Positions 32,471 through 41,034 of a DNA stretch of 64,000 nucleotides are shown here, piece after piece. Source of the DNA: JAVVTQ01 sp036653595. GTDB lineage: Bacteria > Bacillota > Clostridia > Oscillospirales > Ruminococcaceae. The stretch covers positions 1 to 64,000 of the forward strand of contig JAVVTQ010000003.1 in the NCBI GenBank assembly GCA_036653595.1, given 5' to 3'. A model generated the notes under the pieces. It was not told where the DNA came from and searched no databases. It saw nothing but the letters and a program-made list of their open reading frames with translations. A program made the translations under genes and the position numbers. The first letter of the stretch is position 1. Each line of letters opens with the position of its first letter.

Positions 32471-34864
32471 TTATTTGTCGTTTTTCATGCTGTGCAAAAG
32501 GCCACGTGCGCCGCGAAGCAAGTGGCCGTTCACCAATGCGGCGAGGTGCTTTGCAGCAGCGGCGGTCATAAGTCCGCCATTCATAGAGGCGAGTGAACGC
32601 AGCGGATTGTTTCCGGCAGCTTGCACCATGCATTTTCTCGATGAAGCGGCGTCTTTGCCGGGGTTTCCGGCCGCAGCTGCCTTTTTAAGCATGTGATAAA
32701 GGAGCTTGCCGCCGGCTGTTTTTCGCACTTGACACAGGGGCGTGTTTTCGTCAAAGGGACGCGAAACCTTGACTGAAAGAGGCGAAAGCGCGTGCCCGCA
32801 CAGCTCGGCAAATTGGCTGTCCGTGAAGTCGCCGCCCCCCTCACGGTAATTTGCGGGAATCTTTTGAGGTGTCACCTCAATGCCATCTATTTTGACGGAT
32901 GCTTCAAGCGGGGTATCCCTGCTGCTTGCCCCGACCAGAACGGTGTAGATGCCGCTGTCTATGCAAAAACCATGCTCTTTGTCCCAGTGCGAAAAGGCAT
33001 CTGCGCAAAGCACTATTTCCACGGCTTTTGATTCGCCGGGCATGAGATGCACCTTTTCGAAACCGCGAAGCTGCTTGTCGACACAAATGTATTTGTCGCT
33101 TTTGTGGGAAACATAAACCTGCGCGACTTCTTTGCCCGCACAGCTGCCGGTGTTTTTGAGCATAAAGCTGACGCGCAGCCTCCCGTCTGTTTTGAGCATA
33201 TCCGTGAGCGTTAGCGAGGAGTACTCAAAGCTTGTATAGGACAGGCCATAGCCGAATGGATACAGGACATCCTTTTTAAATGTGTCATAATAGCGGTAGC
33301 CCACAAAAATGCTCTCCTTATAATAGACACTCTTGTTTCCACCGGGAAAAGAGTCATAGCACGGAGTATCGTCAGTTTTTATAGGGAAAGTCTCCGTCAG
33401 TTTGCCGCTGGGATTGACCTTGCCAAATATGATGTCGGCAATTGCCCGCGCGCCGCCTTGTCCTGTGACAGATGTGTACAAAATGGCACGGGCACTGTCT
33501 GAAAAAGGCATGGCCACGGCACTGCCGCTCTGGACAAGGAAAACGGTGTTCGGGTTGGCGGCCAAGACACATTTTGCAAGCTCTTTGCACGCATCGGGAA
33601 GCTCTGTGCTTTGTCTGTCTATTCCCTCAAAGTCCTGGGATTCGGCGAGACCTACAATGACAACCGCGATGTCGGCACGCCTTGCGCAGGCTGCGGCTCG
33701 AGAGAGAAGCCGTCTGTTGGTTTTCGGACACATGGCATCGAACCCCTTTGAATACTCGAGGTCAAAGCCGTTGTCCTTGAAGCATTCCAAGGCGCAGGAG
33801 GTCATTGTCGGGTTGATGTGGCTGCTGCCGCCGCCCTGTATTCTCATTTTCTCAAAGAAGCCGCCGATGAACGCGAGCTTCTTGCCCTTTGCCAGCGGGA
33901 GAATGCCGTCATTTTTCAAAAGCACCATGGAGTTTGCCGCTATTTCATAAGCCAGCTCGTCGTGTTCCTTGTGGGAATATGGATGGTTTAGCTTTTTTGA
34001 GGTAATGCAGCGATTTACAAGGCGGAGAACTCTTCTCGCCGCGCAGTCGAGAAGCTCACCGTCGAGAGTGCCGTCCTTTACTGCCGCGACAATTTGCTCT
34101 GTGTGATATTGTCCGCTGTAGGGCATCTCCAAGTCACAGCCCCCCGCAACACCTCTTACGCGGTCATTTACGGCCGTCCAGTCGCTCATCACAAGGCCGT
34201 CATAGCCCCATTCGCCGCGCAAAATCGTTTGGCACAGATAGCCGCCATCGGAAACTTGCTGACCGTTGACCATGTTGTAGCTTGACATGAGCGAATAAGG
34301 TGAGCAGCGCTTTACCGCATATTCAAACGCCGACAGATAAATCTCGCGCAGTGCGCGCTCGTCCACAACTGCGTCGACAGTCATGCGAAGAGTCTCCTGA
34401 TTGTTCACGGCAAAGTGCTTTAGGCTGCACCCGACGCCGCGTTCCTGAAGACCGTCTATCCAGCTTTGTGCAAACTGTGCGGCGACATATGGGTCCTCTG
34501 AGACATATTCAAAATTTCTCCCGCACAGGGGCGAGCGCTTTATGTTAATCGCGGGGCCCAGGACAATGTCGACGCCCTGCTCTGTGGCCTCATCGGCGAT
34601 TGCCGCGCCCAAACGCTTGATGAGCGCGCGGTCAAACGAGCAGGAGGACAGGGCAGCGGCCGGGAAACAGGTGGCCTTTTCGCTTTTGCTGACGGAAAGC
34701 TCTGTTGCATCCGCCATCCTGCGCAGACCGTGCGGCCCGTCCGAAAGCGTCACCGAAGGTATTCCAAGACGCTCAATCGCGGCGGTGTGCCACATATCAA
34801 AGCCCATGCAGAGAGTCGCCTTTTCGAAAAGTGTCATTTTCTTTAAGAGCTTTTCAACATCCAT
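32471..34864 (-). CDS. Glycoside hydrolase family 3 beta-glucosidase
   Basis: 797 residues from ATG 34864 (GTGGAG upstream); a longer frame has no ribosome site. The N-terminal barrel has the catalytic nucleophile in GLVMSDWTAV (Asp228) and an SLKHFAVNNQE loop. The second domain and a fibronectin III-like domain follow (GKEVAQVYVS ... LRGFEKVHLMPGESKAV). After about residue 660 there is an extra C-terminal piece of about 130 residues, rich in Ala, Gly and Lys, without a clear fold. No signal peptide, so it works on imported beta-glucosides. It stands alone; the nearest sugar transporters are far away. Confidence 0.93.
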   Translation of the reverse strand: MDVEKLLKKMTLFEKATLCMGFDMWHTAAIERLGIPSVTLSDGPHGLRRMADATELSVSKSEKATCFPAAALSSCSFDRALIKRLGAAIADEATEQGVDIVLGPAINIKRSPLCGRNFEYVSEDPYVAAQFAQSWIDGLQERGVGCSLKHFAVNNQETLRMTVDAVVDERALREIYLSAFEYAVKRCSPYSLMSSYNMVNGQQVSDGGYLCQTILRGEWGYDGLVMSDWTAVNDRVRGVAGGCDLEMPYSGQYHTEQIVAAVKDGTLDGELLDCAARRVLRLVNRCITSKKLNHPYSHKEHDELAYEIAANSMVLLKNDGILPLAKGKKLAFIGGFFEKMRIQGGGSSHINPTMTSCALECFKDNGFDLEYSKGFDAMCPKTNRRLLSRAAACARRADIAVVIVGLAESQDFEGIDRQSTELPDACKELAKCVLAANPNTVFLVQSGSAVAMPFSDSARAILYTSVTGQGGARAIADIIFGKVNPSGKLTETFPIKTDDTPCYDSFPGGNKSVYYKESIFVGYRYYDTFKKDVLYPFGYGLSYTSFEYSSLTLTDMLKTDGRLRVSFMLKNTGSCAGKEVAQVYVSHKSDKYICVDKQLRGFEKVHLMPGESKAVEIVLCADAFSHWDKEHGFCIDSGIYTVLVGASSRDTPLEASVKIDGIEVTPQKIPANYREGGGDFTDSQFAELCGHALSPLSVKVSRPFDENTPLCQVRKTAGGKLLYHMLKKAAAAGNPGKDAASSRKCMVQAAGNNPLRSLASMNGGLMTAAAAKHLAALVNGHLLRGARGLLHSMKNDK

Positions 34865-34997
34865 TTTCGATTCTCCACTCCACTCTTTAACTTGTATAGG
34901 GATGAGAAAAATGATTTGATTTGTCATTTTTCACTCGCCGAGCTCTCCCATAATGACAGAAATACGCGTTGTGCTCAGCCCCTATGTTTCCTGTACT

Positions 34998-35026
34998 ATT
35001 TTAGCACAAGGTCATTTTTCGCACAA
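34998..35026 (-). promoter_or_regulatory. Candidate promoter of the GH3 gene
   Basis: Minus strand: TTGTGC (35026-35021), a 17-base spacer, TAAAAT (35003-34998). A 7-bp inverted repeat TTGTGCT/AGCACAA (34969-34975 and 35003-35009) overlaps the -10 box and could be an operator. The rest of the gap up to 35190 shows nothing clear. Confidence 0.4.
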
Positions 35027-35190
35027 TAAGAGATGGCAGGGGAACAACATCGATTAGGCGGCAGAACACAGCAAAACCCTCTTGCTAAGGCATAAATAAC
35101 GGCGATTGTCGCCCACCCACTCGCGCAGCCGGTTTGGAAGATGGCATAAATTGCAGAATGCTCTGTTGTGCAGCCAAACCCTGCGCGCTA

Positions 35191-35219
35191 TTGACATGCA
35201 GGAGAATTTCCGCTAGTCT
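35191..35219 (+). promoter_or_regulatory. Promoter of the queuosine-precursor transporter gene
   Basis: TTGACA (35191-35196), 17 bases, TAGTCT (35214-35219). This gives a leader of about 55 bases before the start codon. Confidence 0.5.
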
Positions 35220-35245
35220 TATCAATGGCAAAAAAAAGAGAAAGA

Positions 35246-35276
35246 GCAGTACTCCCACCTGCCTTAACAAAAGGAG
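35246..35276 (+). promoter_or_regulatory. Possible pseudoknot covering the ribosome site of the queuosine-precursor transporter gene
   Basis: GCAG (35246-35249) can pair with CTGC (35259-35262), and CTCC in the loop (35252-35255) can pair with GGAG of the ribosome site (35273-35276), with an A-rich linker between. This is the outline of small preQ1 riboswitches, but the stems are only 4 bp and the conserved bases of the known preQ1 classes are not seen. Treat it as a weak candidate. Confidence 0.2.
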
Positions 35277-35282
35277 CAAACT

Positions 35283-35954
35283 ATGAGCAATGAAATTCTA
35301 TTTTTTATCACGCTTGTCGCGAATTTTACGGGGATAATCGTTTTTTACGCGCTTTTCAAAAAGACCGGGCTGTATGTCTGGATTGCGATAGCAACTATTA
35401 TTGCGAATATCGAGGTCGCAAAATGTGTCGATATTTTCGGGATGTCAGTGACGCTGGGAAATGTAATTTACGGCACGGTTTTCCTTGCCACAGATATACT
35501 GAGCGAGAAGCACGGCGCAAAAGAGAGCCGAAAGGGCGTGTGGATCGGCTTTGCATCGATGCTGGCATTTGTCGCGTGTGTGCAGCTCAGCTTGCTGTAT
35601 ACGCCAAACAGTACGGATTTTGTCAGTGCAAGTATGCACACGATTTTTGATATTATGCCGCGCATATGCGTTGCGAGCCTTGTGTCTTACCTGATATCCA
35701 ATCTGCTCGATACCTATTTATATGCCGCAATCAAGAAAGTCCTGCCATCGGATAAATGGCTGTGGGTGCGAAACAATGCGGCGACATGGCTGTCTCAAAT
35801 CGTCGATTCGGCTCTGTTTACCACGCTTGCCTTTGCAGGAGTGTTTGAAAAAGGTGTTTTGCTCGAACTTATATTCACAACCTACGCAATCAAGGTGATT
35901 GTCGCCGTTTTCGACACGCCGTTTTTGTACATTGCAAAGAAAATCAAAGAATAG
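35283..35954 (+). CDS. Queuosine precursor transporter (VUT/YhhQ family)
   Basis: 223 residues with six hydrophobic helices. The segment ATIIANIEVAKCVDIFG, the GTVFLATDILSEKHG motif and the late SQIVDSALFTTLAF helix are signatures of the YhhQ/DUF165 family, which imports queuosine precursors such as preQ1 or queuine. No queuosine biosynthesis genes are in the window, so the cell may depend on uptake. AAAGGAG lies seven bases upstream of the ATG. Confidence 0.92.
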   Translation: MSNEILFFITLVANFTGIIVFYALFKKTGLYVWIAIATIIANIEVAKCVDIFGMSVTLGNVIYGTVFLATDILSEKHGAKESRKGVWIGFASMLAFVACVQLSLLYTPNSTDFVSASMHTIFDIMPRICVASLVSYLISNLLDTYLYAAIKKVLPSDKWLWVRNNAATWLSQIVDSALFTTLAFAGVFEKGVLLELIFTTYAIKVIVAVFDTPFLYIAKKIKE

Positions 35955-35992
35955 TGCCGCGCGGCATTTTCCACACATAAAAAAATAAAGCG

Positions 35993-36057
35993 AAAGCCGC
36001 AGTCAAACTTCTCTTTCCCGGTGCTTAAGGGGCGAAGAGAATCTTGATTGCGGCTTT
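35993..36057. terminator. Terminator between convergent genes
   Basis: A long stem of about 23 positions (AAAGCCGCAGTCAA... with ...TTGATTGCGGCTTT, few mismatches) separates the transporter gene from the minus-strand phospholipase-like gene. It can work in both directions, although the flanking T-runs are short. Confidence 0.7.
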
Positions 36058-36118
36058 AAGATTAGTCGACAGAACCAGTCAGTACCTTATGCGCATTTTG
36101 TGCAAAAGCTGTGCAGCT

Positions 36119-36928
36119 TCAAAAGGATGATTCCAAGCGGCGAGAAAACGCAACAAGCGCCTCGTCGTATAAAATAGAGAGCTTTGTCAAGTCCTCCTGC
36201 GCCACGGGATACTTTATATGGGTGCAGAGCGGCCTTTTGATGTGCCAGCGCAAGCTGAAATCATGGCGCGAGAACAGCCGGCCAAAGTCGAAAAGCGCCC
36301 TCATGACATGGCACTTGTCAAAAGAGATGCGATAGAGATGGGGAAGTGACCTGAGAAGCTTGTCGCAGGTGGCCTTGTCGGTGTATTTTTCATTTAGTAC
36401 CTCGGACAGCTCACCGATTAGCTCGGCTGCAATCTGCCGCTCACGGTCATTGAGAGGCAAATCCATGTGCCAATTAAACGCGCTTGGCTTTTTGCCCGTG
36501 CGCTCGCCGTATTGATATGCTTCAAACTGGGTTTCCAGCTTGATGTGGGCGCATCGATTCGAACAGTTTTCGAGCTTCGCTATTTGCGGTTCGCGCTCTT
36601 TTATGTAGGGGTGAACAAAGCTGTCCAGCGACAGGTGACACGCAAAGCCGAGAAGAAAAGCAATCTTCTCCCCAAAGTCATTGTCAGTTGACTTGAGCGC
36701 GCTGACTTTTGACAAAACATCCTCAACCGAAAGAGCCTTGTGCAGATTCGAGCCGATTCTTCCATAGCTGAGGCTGTGGCGCCTTATCTCAAAATAGAAA
36801 AACAAATCGGGCCCTTGGGCACCCAGACGAAAGAGATTTGCGTGCCTTGCACAGTGCTGCTTGAGGTCAAAATGAGCATATTCGAGAATGTCGTCAGCAA
36901 AGGTTGAGTGAGTGATAAAATCTGCCAT
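36119..36928 (-). CDS. Zinc-dependent phospholipase C-like protein
   Basis: 269 residues from the ATG at 36928 (GAGG upstream). The sequence follows the Zn_dep_PLPC pattern: an N-terminal FITHSTFADDIL, LGAQGPDLFFY, GFACHLSLDSFVHPYI and ETQFEAYQYG, which place His and Asp residues for zinc binding. Most characterised relatives cut phospholipids or have unknown small-molecule targets. There is no signal peptide, so it seems cytosolic. It follows the TetR gene by 21 bases and should be cotranscribed with it. Confidence 0.8.
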   Translation of the reverse strand: MADFITHSTFADDILEYAHFDLKQHCARHANLFRLGAQGPDLFFYFEIRRHSLSYGRIGSNLHKALSVEDVLSKVSALKSTDNDFGEKIAFLLGFACHLSLDSFVHPYIKEREPQIAKLENCSNRCAHIKLETQFEAYQYGERTGKKPSAFNWHMDLPLNDRERQIAAELIGELSEVLNEKYTDKATCDKLLRSLPHLYRISFDKCHVMRALFDFGRLFSRHDFSLRWHIKRPLCTHIKYPVAQEDLTKLSILYDEALVAFSRRLESSF

Positions 36929-36949
36929 TGTTATAACCTCAATTTCCAA

Positions 36950-37516
36950 TTAAATATTTTTGCAGAGCATTGCGGCTGTTTTTGCTATAAAATCCTCCGC
37001 GTCAAAGTTCTCGTTTCCCAGCTGTATCTGCACGAGAAGTCCGTCCATAACGGTGAGCAAAAGCCATGCCTCAAAAACACCGTCAGAATCCCTACAGCGC
37101 TCTTTGATAAGCCCCGCAAGAGTGTCGCGAAAGTACTTGTACTTTTCAATAAGTCTTTGACGCAGCTGCTCGTGACCGGATACCGCCGCTCCGATAAGGT
37201 AAAGGCGAAGCCCGCCGCTCTCATTGAACACGCCGCGCTCCAGCGTGTATTTGAGAAGCCTCGGAAGAGATGTGTCCTTTTGTCGGTTCCCGGCCCATTG
37301 CAGCAGGCTGTCGGAGAGCATGTTCAGGTGTAAATCCGCTATGTCAAACAGAATATCATCTTTGCTGCTGTAATAATAATAAAGCGTGCCTTTGCTTATG
37401 CCGGACTGCGCTGCAATGTCTGCGAGAGTTATGTCGCTGAAGGGCTTGGTCTTTAGCAGCTCGCTTGTTTGCAGCAATATGACGCCCTTGGTATTTTTGT
37501 TCAGAGGAGCTGCCAT
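36950..37516 (-). CDS. TetR family transcriptional regulator
   Basis: 188 residues from ATG 37516, behind GGAGGG; a TTG one codon earlier is less likely. The N-terminal HTH reads FSDITLADIAAQSGISKGTLYYYYSSKDDILFDI, a full TetR_N signature. The C-terminal ligand domain is not informative. It is transcribed away from the flavoenzyme operon, whose promoter contains a TetR-type palindrome, so it most likely represses that operon and releases it on binding an unknown lipid or metabolite. Confidence 0.93.
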   Translation of the reverse strand: MAAPLNKNTKGVILLQTSELLKTKPFSDITLADIAAQSGISKGTLYYYYSSKDDILFDIADLHLNMLSDSLLQWAGNRQKDTSLPRLLKYTLERGVFNESGGLRLYLIGAAVSGHEQLRQRLIEKYKYFRDTLAGLIKERCRDSDGVFEAWLLLTVMDGLLVQIQLGNENFDAEDFIAKTAAMLCKNI

Positions 37517-37606
37517 CAATACCCTCCGTTTAAAATTCTTATTACCCTAGTATAGCAAAAATTTGAGGCTTGTCAATTAAAACATGTCGCTTTTACACAA
37601 AATGTC

Positions 37607-37664
37607 TTGACTTGATTTTGCGAGAATGATATGTTATATACAGACAGTCGGTCAACCGACCGAC
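37607..37664 (+). promoter_or_regulatory. Promoter with TetR-type operator at the transcription start
   Basis: TTGACT (37607-37612), 17 bases, TATGTT (37630-37635). Directly after, GTCGGTC-AACC-GACCGAC (37647-37664) is a perfect palindrome with 7-bp arms and spans the expected start of transcription. A bound TetR dimer would block the promoter. Confidence 0.75.
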
Positions 37665-37680
37665 AAAGGGGGAACACGAT

Positions 37681-39399
37681 ATGCCTTCGCTTAAATCACT
37701 GCAAAAAAGGCTGGACAGAGAATTTGACGGAAAAGTTTTCGCCGCAGTCGAGCGGGAGTGCACGGTGCTGAGCGGGGAAGTCGGCAAATGGGACGATGTG
37801 GTGCGCGCAGGGTACATGGCGGTCGACAAAAGAGGAAAAAGAAACGTAATAAATGATATAACCTGCCGCGGCGTGGAAATACCGAAAATGAAGCTGCCGC
37901 AGCTTTCCGATAAGCTGCAAGACAAGGCCGAGCCGGATTTTCTTATAATCGGAGCCGGGGTTATTGGCTGCGCTATTGCGCGCGAGCTGATGAGATATGA
38001 TGTGAGCGTGCTGATAGCCGAAAAGGAGCACGACGTCGCGATGCAGGCTTCCTCACGAAATGACGGCTGTGTTCACCCGGGAATCGACCTCAAAAAAGGG
38101 CAAAAAAAGCAGATGTACAACGCCCGAGGCAACGCTGTGTTTGGGAAGCTCTGCGCGGAGCTTGGCGTGCCTTTTTTGAGAAACGGACAGACGGTGTGCT
38201 TTAAAAACAAATGGCTGCTGCCGTTTGTGAGACTCGCATTGCCGCACTGGGACAGACTGGGTGTGCCGGTGGAGTACATGAGCGGCAAGCAGCTGCACCG
38301 AATGGAGCCGAATCTGGATGAAAAAATCTGTGGAGGGCTGAATTTTCCATCTGCCGGCATGGTGTGTCCGTATGGCTTGACGATTGCGCTGGCGGAAAAT
38401 GCGGTGGAAAACGGCGCAAGGCTGTCGCTCGACACGGCCGTTCTCTCCATGAAGGTCTTTGAAAACAAAATTGTGAGCGTGGAGACGAACAGGGGAACGA
38501 TTTTTCCTAAGGTCGTGATAAATGCAGCGGGCGTTTTTTCAGAGGAAGTGGCATCAATGGCCTGCGACCGCTTTTTTTCGATACACCCGCGAAGAGGAAC
38601 AAACACAATATTGGACAAAAAGGCATCCGCAAAGGCGCACATCACGGTGTCGACGGTTGACCTTTCTGCCCTTAAACACACGCACACAAAAGGCGGCGGC
38701 ATTGTGACCACTGTCCACCAAAATCTTTTGATTGGCCCGGACGCCGTTGAGACATTTGAAAAGGAAAACTATGCGACATCGCAGGAAAGTGTCGTGGCGG
38801 TTATGGGCAAGCAAAAAAACACTGTGAGCCTGCTCTCGGCGTCTGACATAATCACATATTTTACAGGGGTGCGCGCACCTACCTATGAGGAGGATTTTGT
38901 GATTGAATGCGGTCGCTCTACAAAAAACATAGTACACGCAGCCGGCATACAGTCGCCCGGGCTCACTGCGGCACCTGCAATCGGTGTCGACGTTGCCGCG
39001 ATGGCGGTTGAGCTGCTGCGAGGCATAAAGCCTGTTTCGAAAAATGAGAGCTTTAACCCGCGCAGAGCCCCGATTCCGTGTCTCGCGTCACTTTCGGCGG
39101 ATAAACGCGCGGAGATGATCAAGATGAACCCGGATTACGGTGAAATTGTGTGCCGATGCGAGGAAATAAGCAAAGGCGAAATACTCGATGCGCTGAGAAG
39201 ACCTGTCGAATGTGACACGGTGGATGGCGTCAAAAGGCGCGTCAGACCCGGAATGGGGCGCTGTCAGGGAAGCTTTTGCGGACCGCTGGTTTTGCAGATT
39301 ATAGCAAAGGAAAAGCATATTGCGCCGGAAAATGTGAAAAAAAGCGTGGATGGAAGCCAAATTGTTTTCTGCGACACAAAGGGGGCTGCAAAGCTGTGA
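37681..39399 (+). CDS. GlpA-like FAD oxidoreductase with BON-like N-terminus and [2Fe-2S] C-terminus
   Basis: 572 residues in three parts. Residues about 10-65 resemble a BON domain (TVLSGEVGKWDDVVRAGYMAV ... NVINDITCRG), unusual for this enzyme type. Residues 86-470 are a DAO-type flavoprotein with FLIIGAGVIGCAIAREL (GxGxxG at 91-96), SSRNDGCVHPG and IHPRRGTN. Residues 485-545 form a BFD-like [2Fe-2S] domain with Cys491, Cys493, Cys528 and Cys533. Anaerobic glycerol-3-phosphate dehydrogenase subunit A has this flavin plus BFD layout, so oxidation of glycerol-3-phosphate or a related alpha-hydroxy compound is the best guess. It is the first gene of the TetR-controlled operon, with GGGGGAAC before the ATG. 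The next gene overlaps its stop by four bases. Confidence 0.85.
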   Translation: MPSLKSLQKRLDREFDGKVFAAVERECTVLSGEVGKWDDVVRAGYMAVDKRGKRNVINDITCRGVEIPKMKLPQLSDKLQDKAEPDFLIIGAGVIGCAIARELMRYDVSVLIAEKEHDVAMQASSRNDGCVHPGIDLKKGQKKQMYNARGNAVFGKLCAELGVPFLRNGQTVCFKNKWLLPFVRLALPHWDRLGVPVEYMSGKQLHRMEPNLDEKICGGLNFPSAGMVCPYGLTIALAENAVENGARLSLDTAVLSMKVFENKIVSVETNRGTIFPKVVINAAGVFSEEVASMACDRFFSIHPRRGTNTILDKKASAKAHITVSTVDLSALKHTHTKGGGIVTTVHQNLLIGPDAVETFEKENYATSQESVVAVMGKQKNTVSLLSASDIITYFTGVRAPTYEEDFVIECGRSTKNIVHAAGIQSPGLTAAPAIGVDVAAMAVELLRGIKPVSKNESFNPRRAPIPCLASLSADKRAEMIKMNPDYGEIVCRCEEISKGEILDALRRPVECDTVDGVKRRVRPGMGRCQGSFCGPLVLQIIAKEKHIAPENVKKSVDGSQIVFCDTKGAAKL

Positions 39400-40655
39400 A
39401 TGGGAATGAATATGATGTCGCGGTCATAGGCGCCGGCCCTGCTGGTATGGCGGCGGCACTTAGCGCGCACGGACTGGGAAAGCGCGTTATCCTCATCGAG
39501 CGGGAAGCGCGGCCAGGCGGAATCTTAAAGCAGTGTGTGCACGACGGCTTTGGACTTGTGCGCTTTGGTAAAAAAATGTCGGGTCCTGAATATGCCCAGA
39601 TTTTTATTGACGAGGCGCAAAGCTCCGGCATGGAGATTGCGGTGCTGACATTTGCTTCTTCAATTAAAAAAACAGGCAAAGATTTTGAGGTCACGCTCGT
39701 CGGCCGAGACGGACTTCGTGTGGTGACGGCTCATGCGCTCGTGTTGGCGACCGGCTGCCGTGAGCGCACAGCAAAGCAGGTTGCGATACACGGCACGCGC
39801 CCTGCCGGAATATTTACAGCGGGCTCGGCGCAGTATTATACAAACATACTGGGGAAAATGGTGACCGAAAAATGCGTCATTTTAGGCTCGGGTGATATCG
39901 GCCTGATTATGGCGCGCCGCTTGACACTTGAGGGTGCGAAGGTGGTTGGAGTATATGAGGCAAAGAGCGCGCCGAGTGGTCTTATGCGCAATATTTCGCA
40001 GTGCCTGGACGATTTTGATATACCGCTGTATACAAGCAAAACAGTGACGCGCGTTTTTGGTGATAGCCGCCTTACAGGTGTCGAAATTGCCGCGGTAGAC
40101 GACAAGATGCAGCCGCTGGACGGTGCGCGTGAGCTTGTCGAGTGCGACGCGCTCATTTTGTCGGTTGGGCTTATCCCGGAAAACGAGCTGGCAGAAACTC
40201 TGGGGCTGTCAGTGGATTTGCGTTCAAAGGGGCCTGCTGTCGACCAGAACTTTGAGACGATGGCAGATGGTGTCTTTGTATGCGGAAATGCCTCGCATGT
40301 AAATGACCTTGTCGACTATGTGTCCGAAAGCGGCCAAGAGGCCGGGAAAAGTGCTGCACTTTTCACGGGAGGCGCCAGAAAGCTCGTCGATATCGAGGCG
40401 GCGCAGGAGCTCTTATATGCCGTGCCCCAAAAGCTGAACCTCAGCTCAAAAACAAACAATACTGTCTTGTTTTTTCGCACGCGCGAGGAACGGGGAAAAA
40501 CAGACTTTTTGATAACTGCGGACGGTGAGGAAATTTTCAAAAAGCGGTATATGAGGCTTCGTCCGCCTGAGATGGAGCGAGTAGAGGTGGATTTTTCAAA
40601 ATGGCAGCTGAATGAAAAGAGTCAAATAAAGCTTATGCTTCGCGAGGTGCTTTGA
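39396..40655 (+). CDS. FAD/NAD-dependent oxidoreductase subunit (GlpB-like)
   Basis: 419 residues from GTG 39396, which overlaps the previous stop (GTGA). It has two Rossmann motifs: VAVIGAGPAGMAAALS for FAD and CVILGSGDIGLIMARRL for NAD(P). LATGCRERTA and GVFVCGNASHVNDLVDYVSESGQEAG are hallmarks of the pyridine-nucleotide flavoproteins that pair with GlpA-like partners. It probably passes electrons from the GlpA-like subunit to NAD(P). The following gene overlaps by one base. Confidence 0.88.
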   Translation: MNGNEYDVAVIGAGPAGMAAALSAHGLGKRVILIEREARPGGILKQCVHDGFGLVRFGKKMSGPEYAQIFIDEAQSSGMEIAVLTFASSIKKTGKDFEVTLVGRDGLRVVTAHALVLATGCRERTAKQVAIHGTRPAGIFTAGSAQYYTNILGKMVTEKCVILGSGDIGLIMARRLTLEGAKVVGVYEAKSAPSGLMRNISQCLDDFDIPLYTSKTVTRVFGDSRLTGVEIAAVDDKMQPLDGARELVECDALILSVGLIPENELAETLGLSVDLRSKGPAVDQNFETMADGVFVCGNASHVNDLVDYVSESGQEAGKSAALFTGGARKLVDIEAAQELLYAVPQKLNLSSKTNNTVLFFRTREERGKTDFLITADGEEIFKKRYMRLRPPEMERVEVDFSKWQLNEKSQIKLMLREVL

Positions 40656-41020
40656 TGAAAAAGCTGATTTGTATTGTTTGTCCAAACGGATGTGAGCTGA
40701 CGGTTTCGGGCGATATGGGCAGCCTCAAGGTGAACGGAAACCTGTGCGCGCGCGGAGAGGCGTTTGCCGCAGCTGAGCTGACTCACCCTACACGAAGTCT
40801 GACCACGACCGTGCGGACGTCTTTTTGTCAAGTGCCGGTGCTTCCGGTGAGAACAAACGGGGAGATTCCAAAGGAACTCATCGGGCTTGCAATGGAGCAG
40901 CTTGGCAAAATCGTTGTGAGAAAACCTGTCGCTTGTGGCGAAGAGGTGCTTGAAGATGTCGCAAAGAGCGGCGTATCGGTGATTGCAACCAGCAGCATAC
41001 TCAAAGAATTGAAATTATAA
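40655..41020 (+). CDS. DUF1667 iron-sulfur-type small protein
   Basis: 121 residues. The N-terminus has Cys6, Cys9, Cys13 and Cys31 (KLICIVCPNGC ... NLCARGE), a spacing like the [4Fe-4S] site at the start of molybdopterin oxidoreductases. This matches DUF1667, which is almost always encoded next to GlpAB-like flavoproteins and is thought to be their electron-carrying partner. ATG 40655 overlaps the previous stop and has GAGGTG upstream. Confidence 0.88.
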   Translation: MKKLICIVCPNGCELTVSGDMGSLKVNGNLCARGEAFAAAELTHPTRSLTTTVRTSFCQVPVLPVRTNGEIPKELIGLAMEQLGKIVVRKPVACGEEVLEDVAKSGVSVIATSSILKELKL

Positions 41021-41034
41021 AGGAGACATTTGTT

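Noticed and set aside
34928..35282. A classical preQ1-I or preQ1-II riboswitch
   Set aside because: The conserved preQ1-I tail AAAAAACTAA and the preQ1-II core are absent. Only a weak pseudoknot remains, reported with low confidence.
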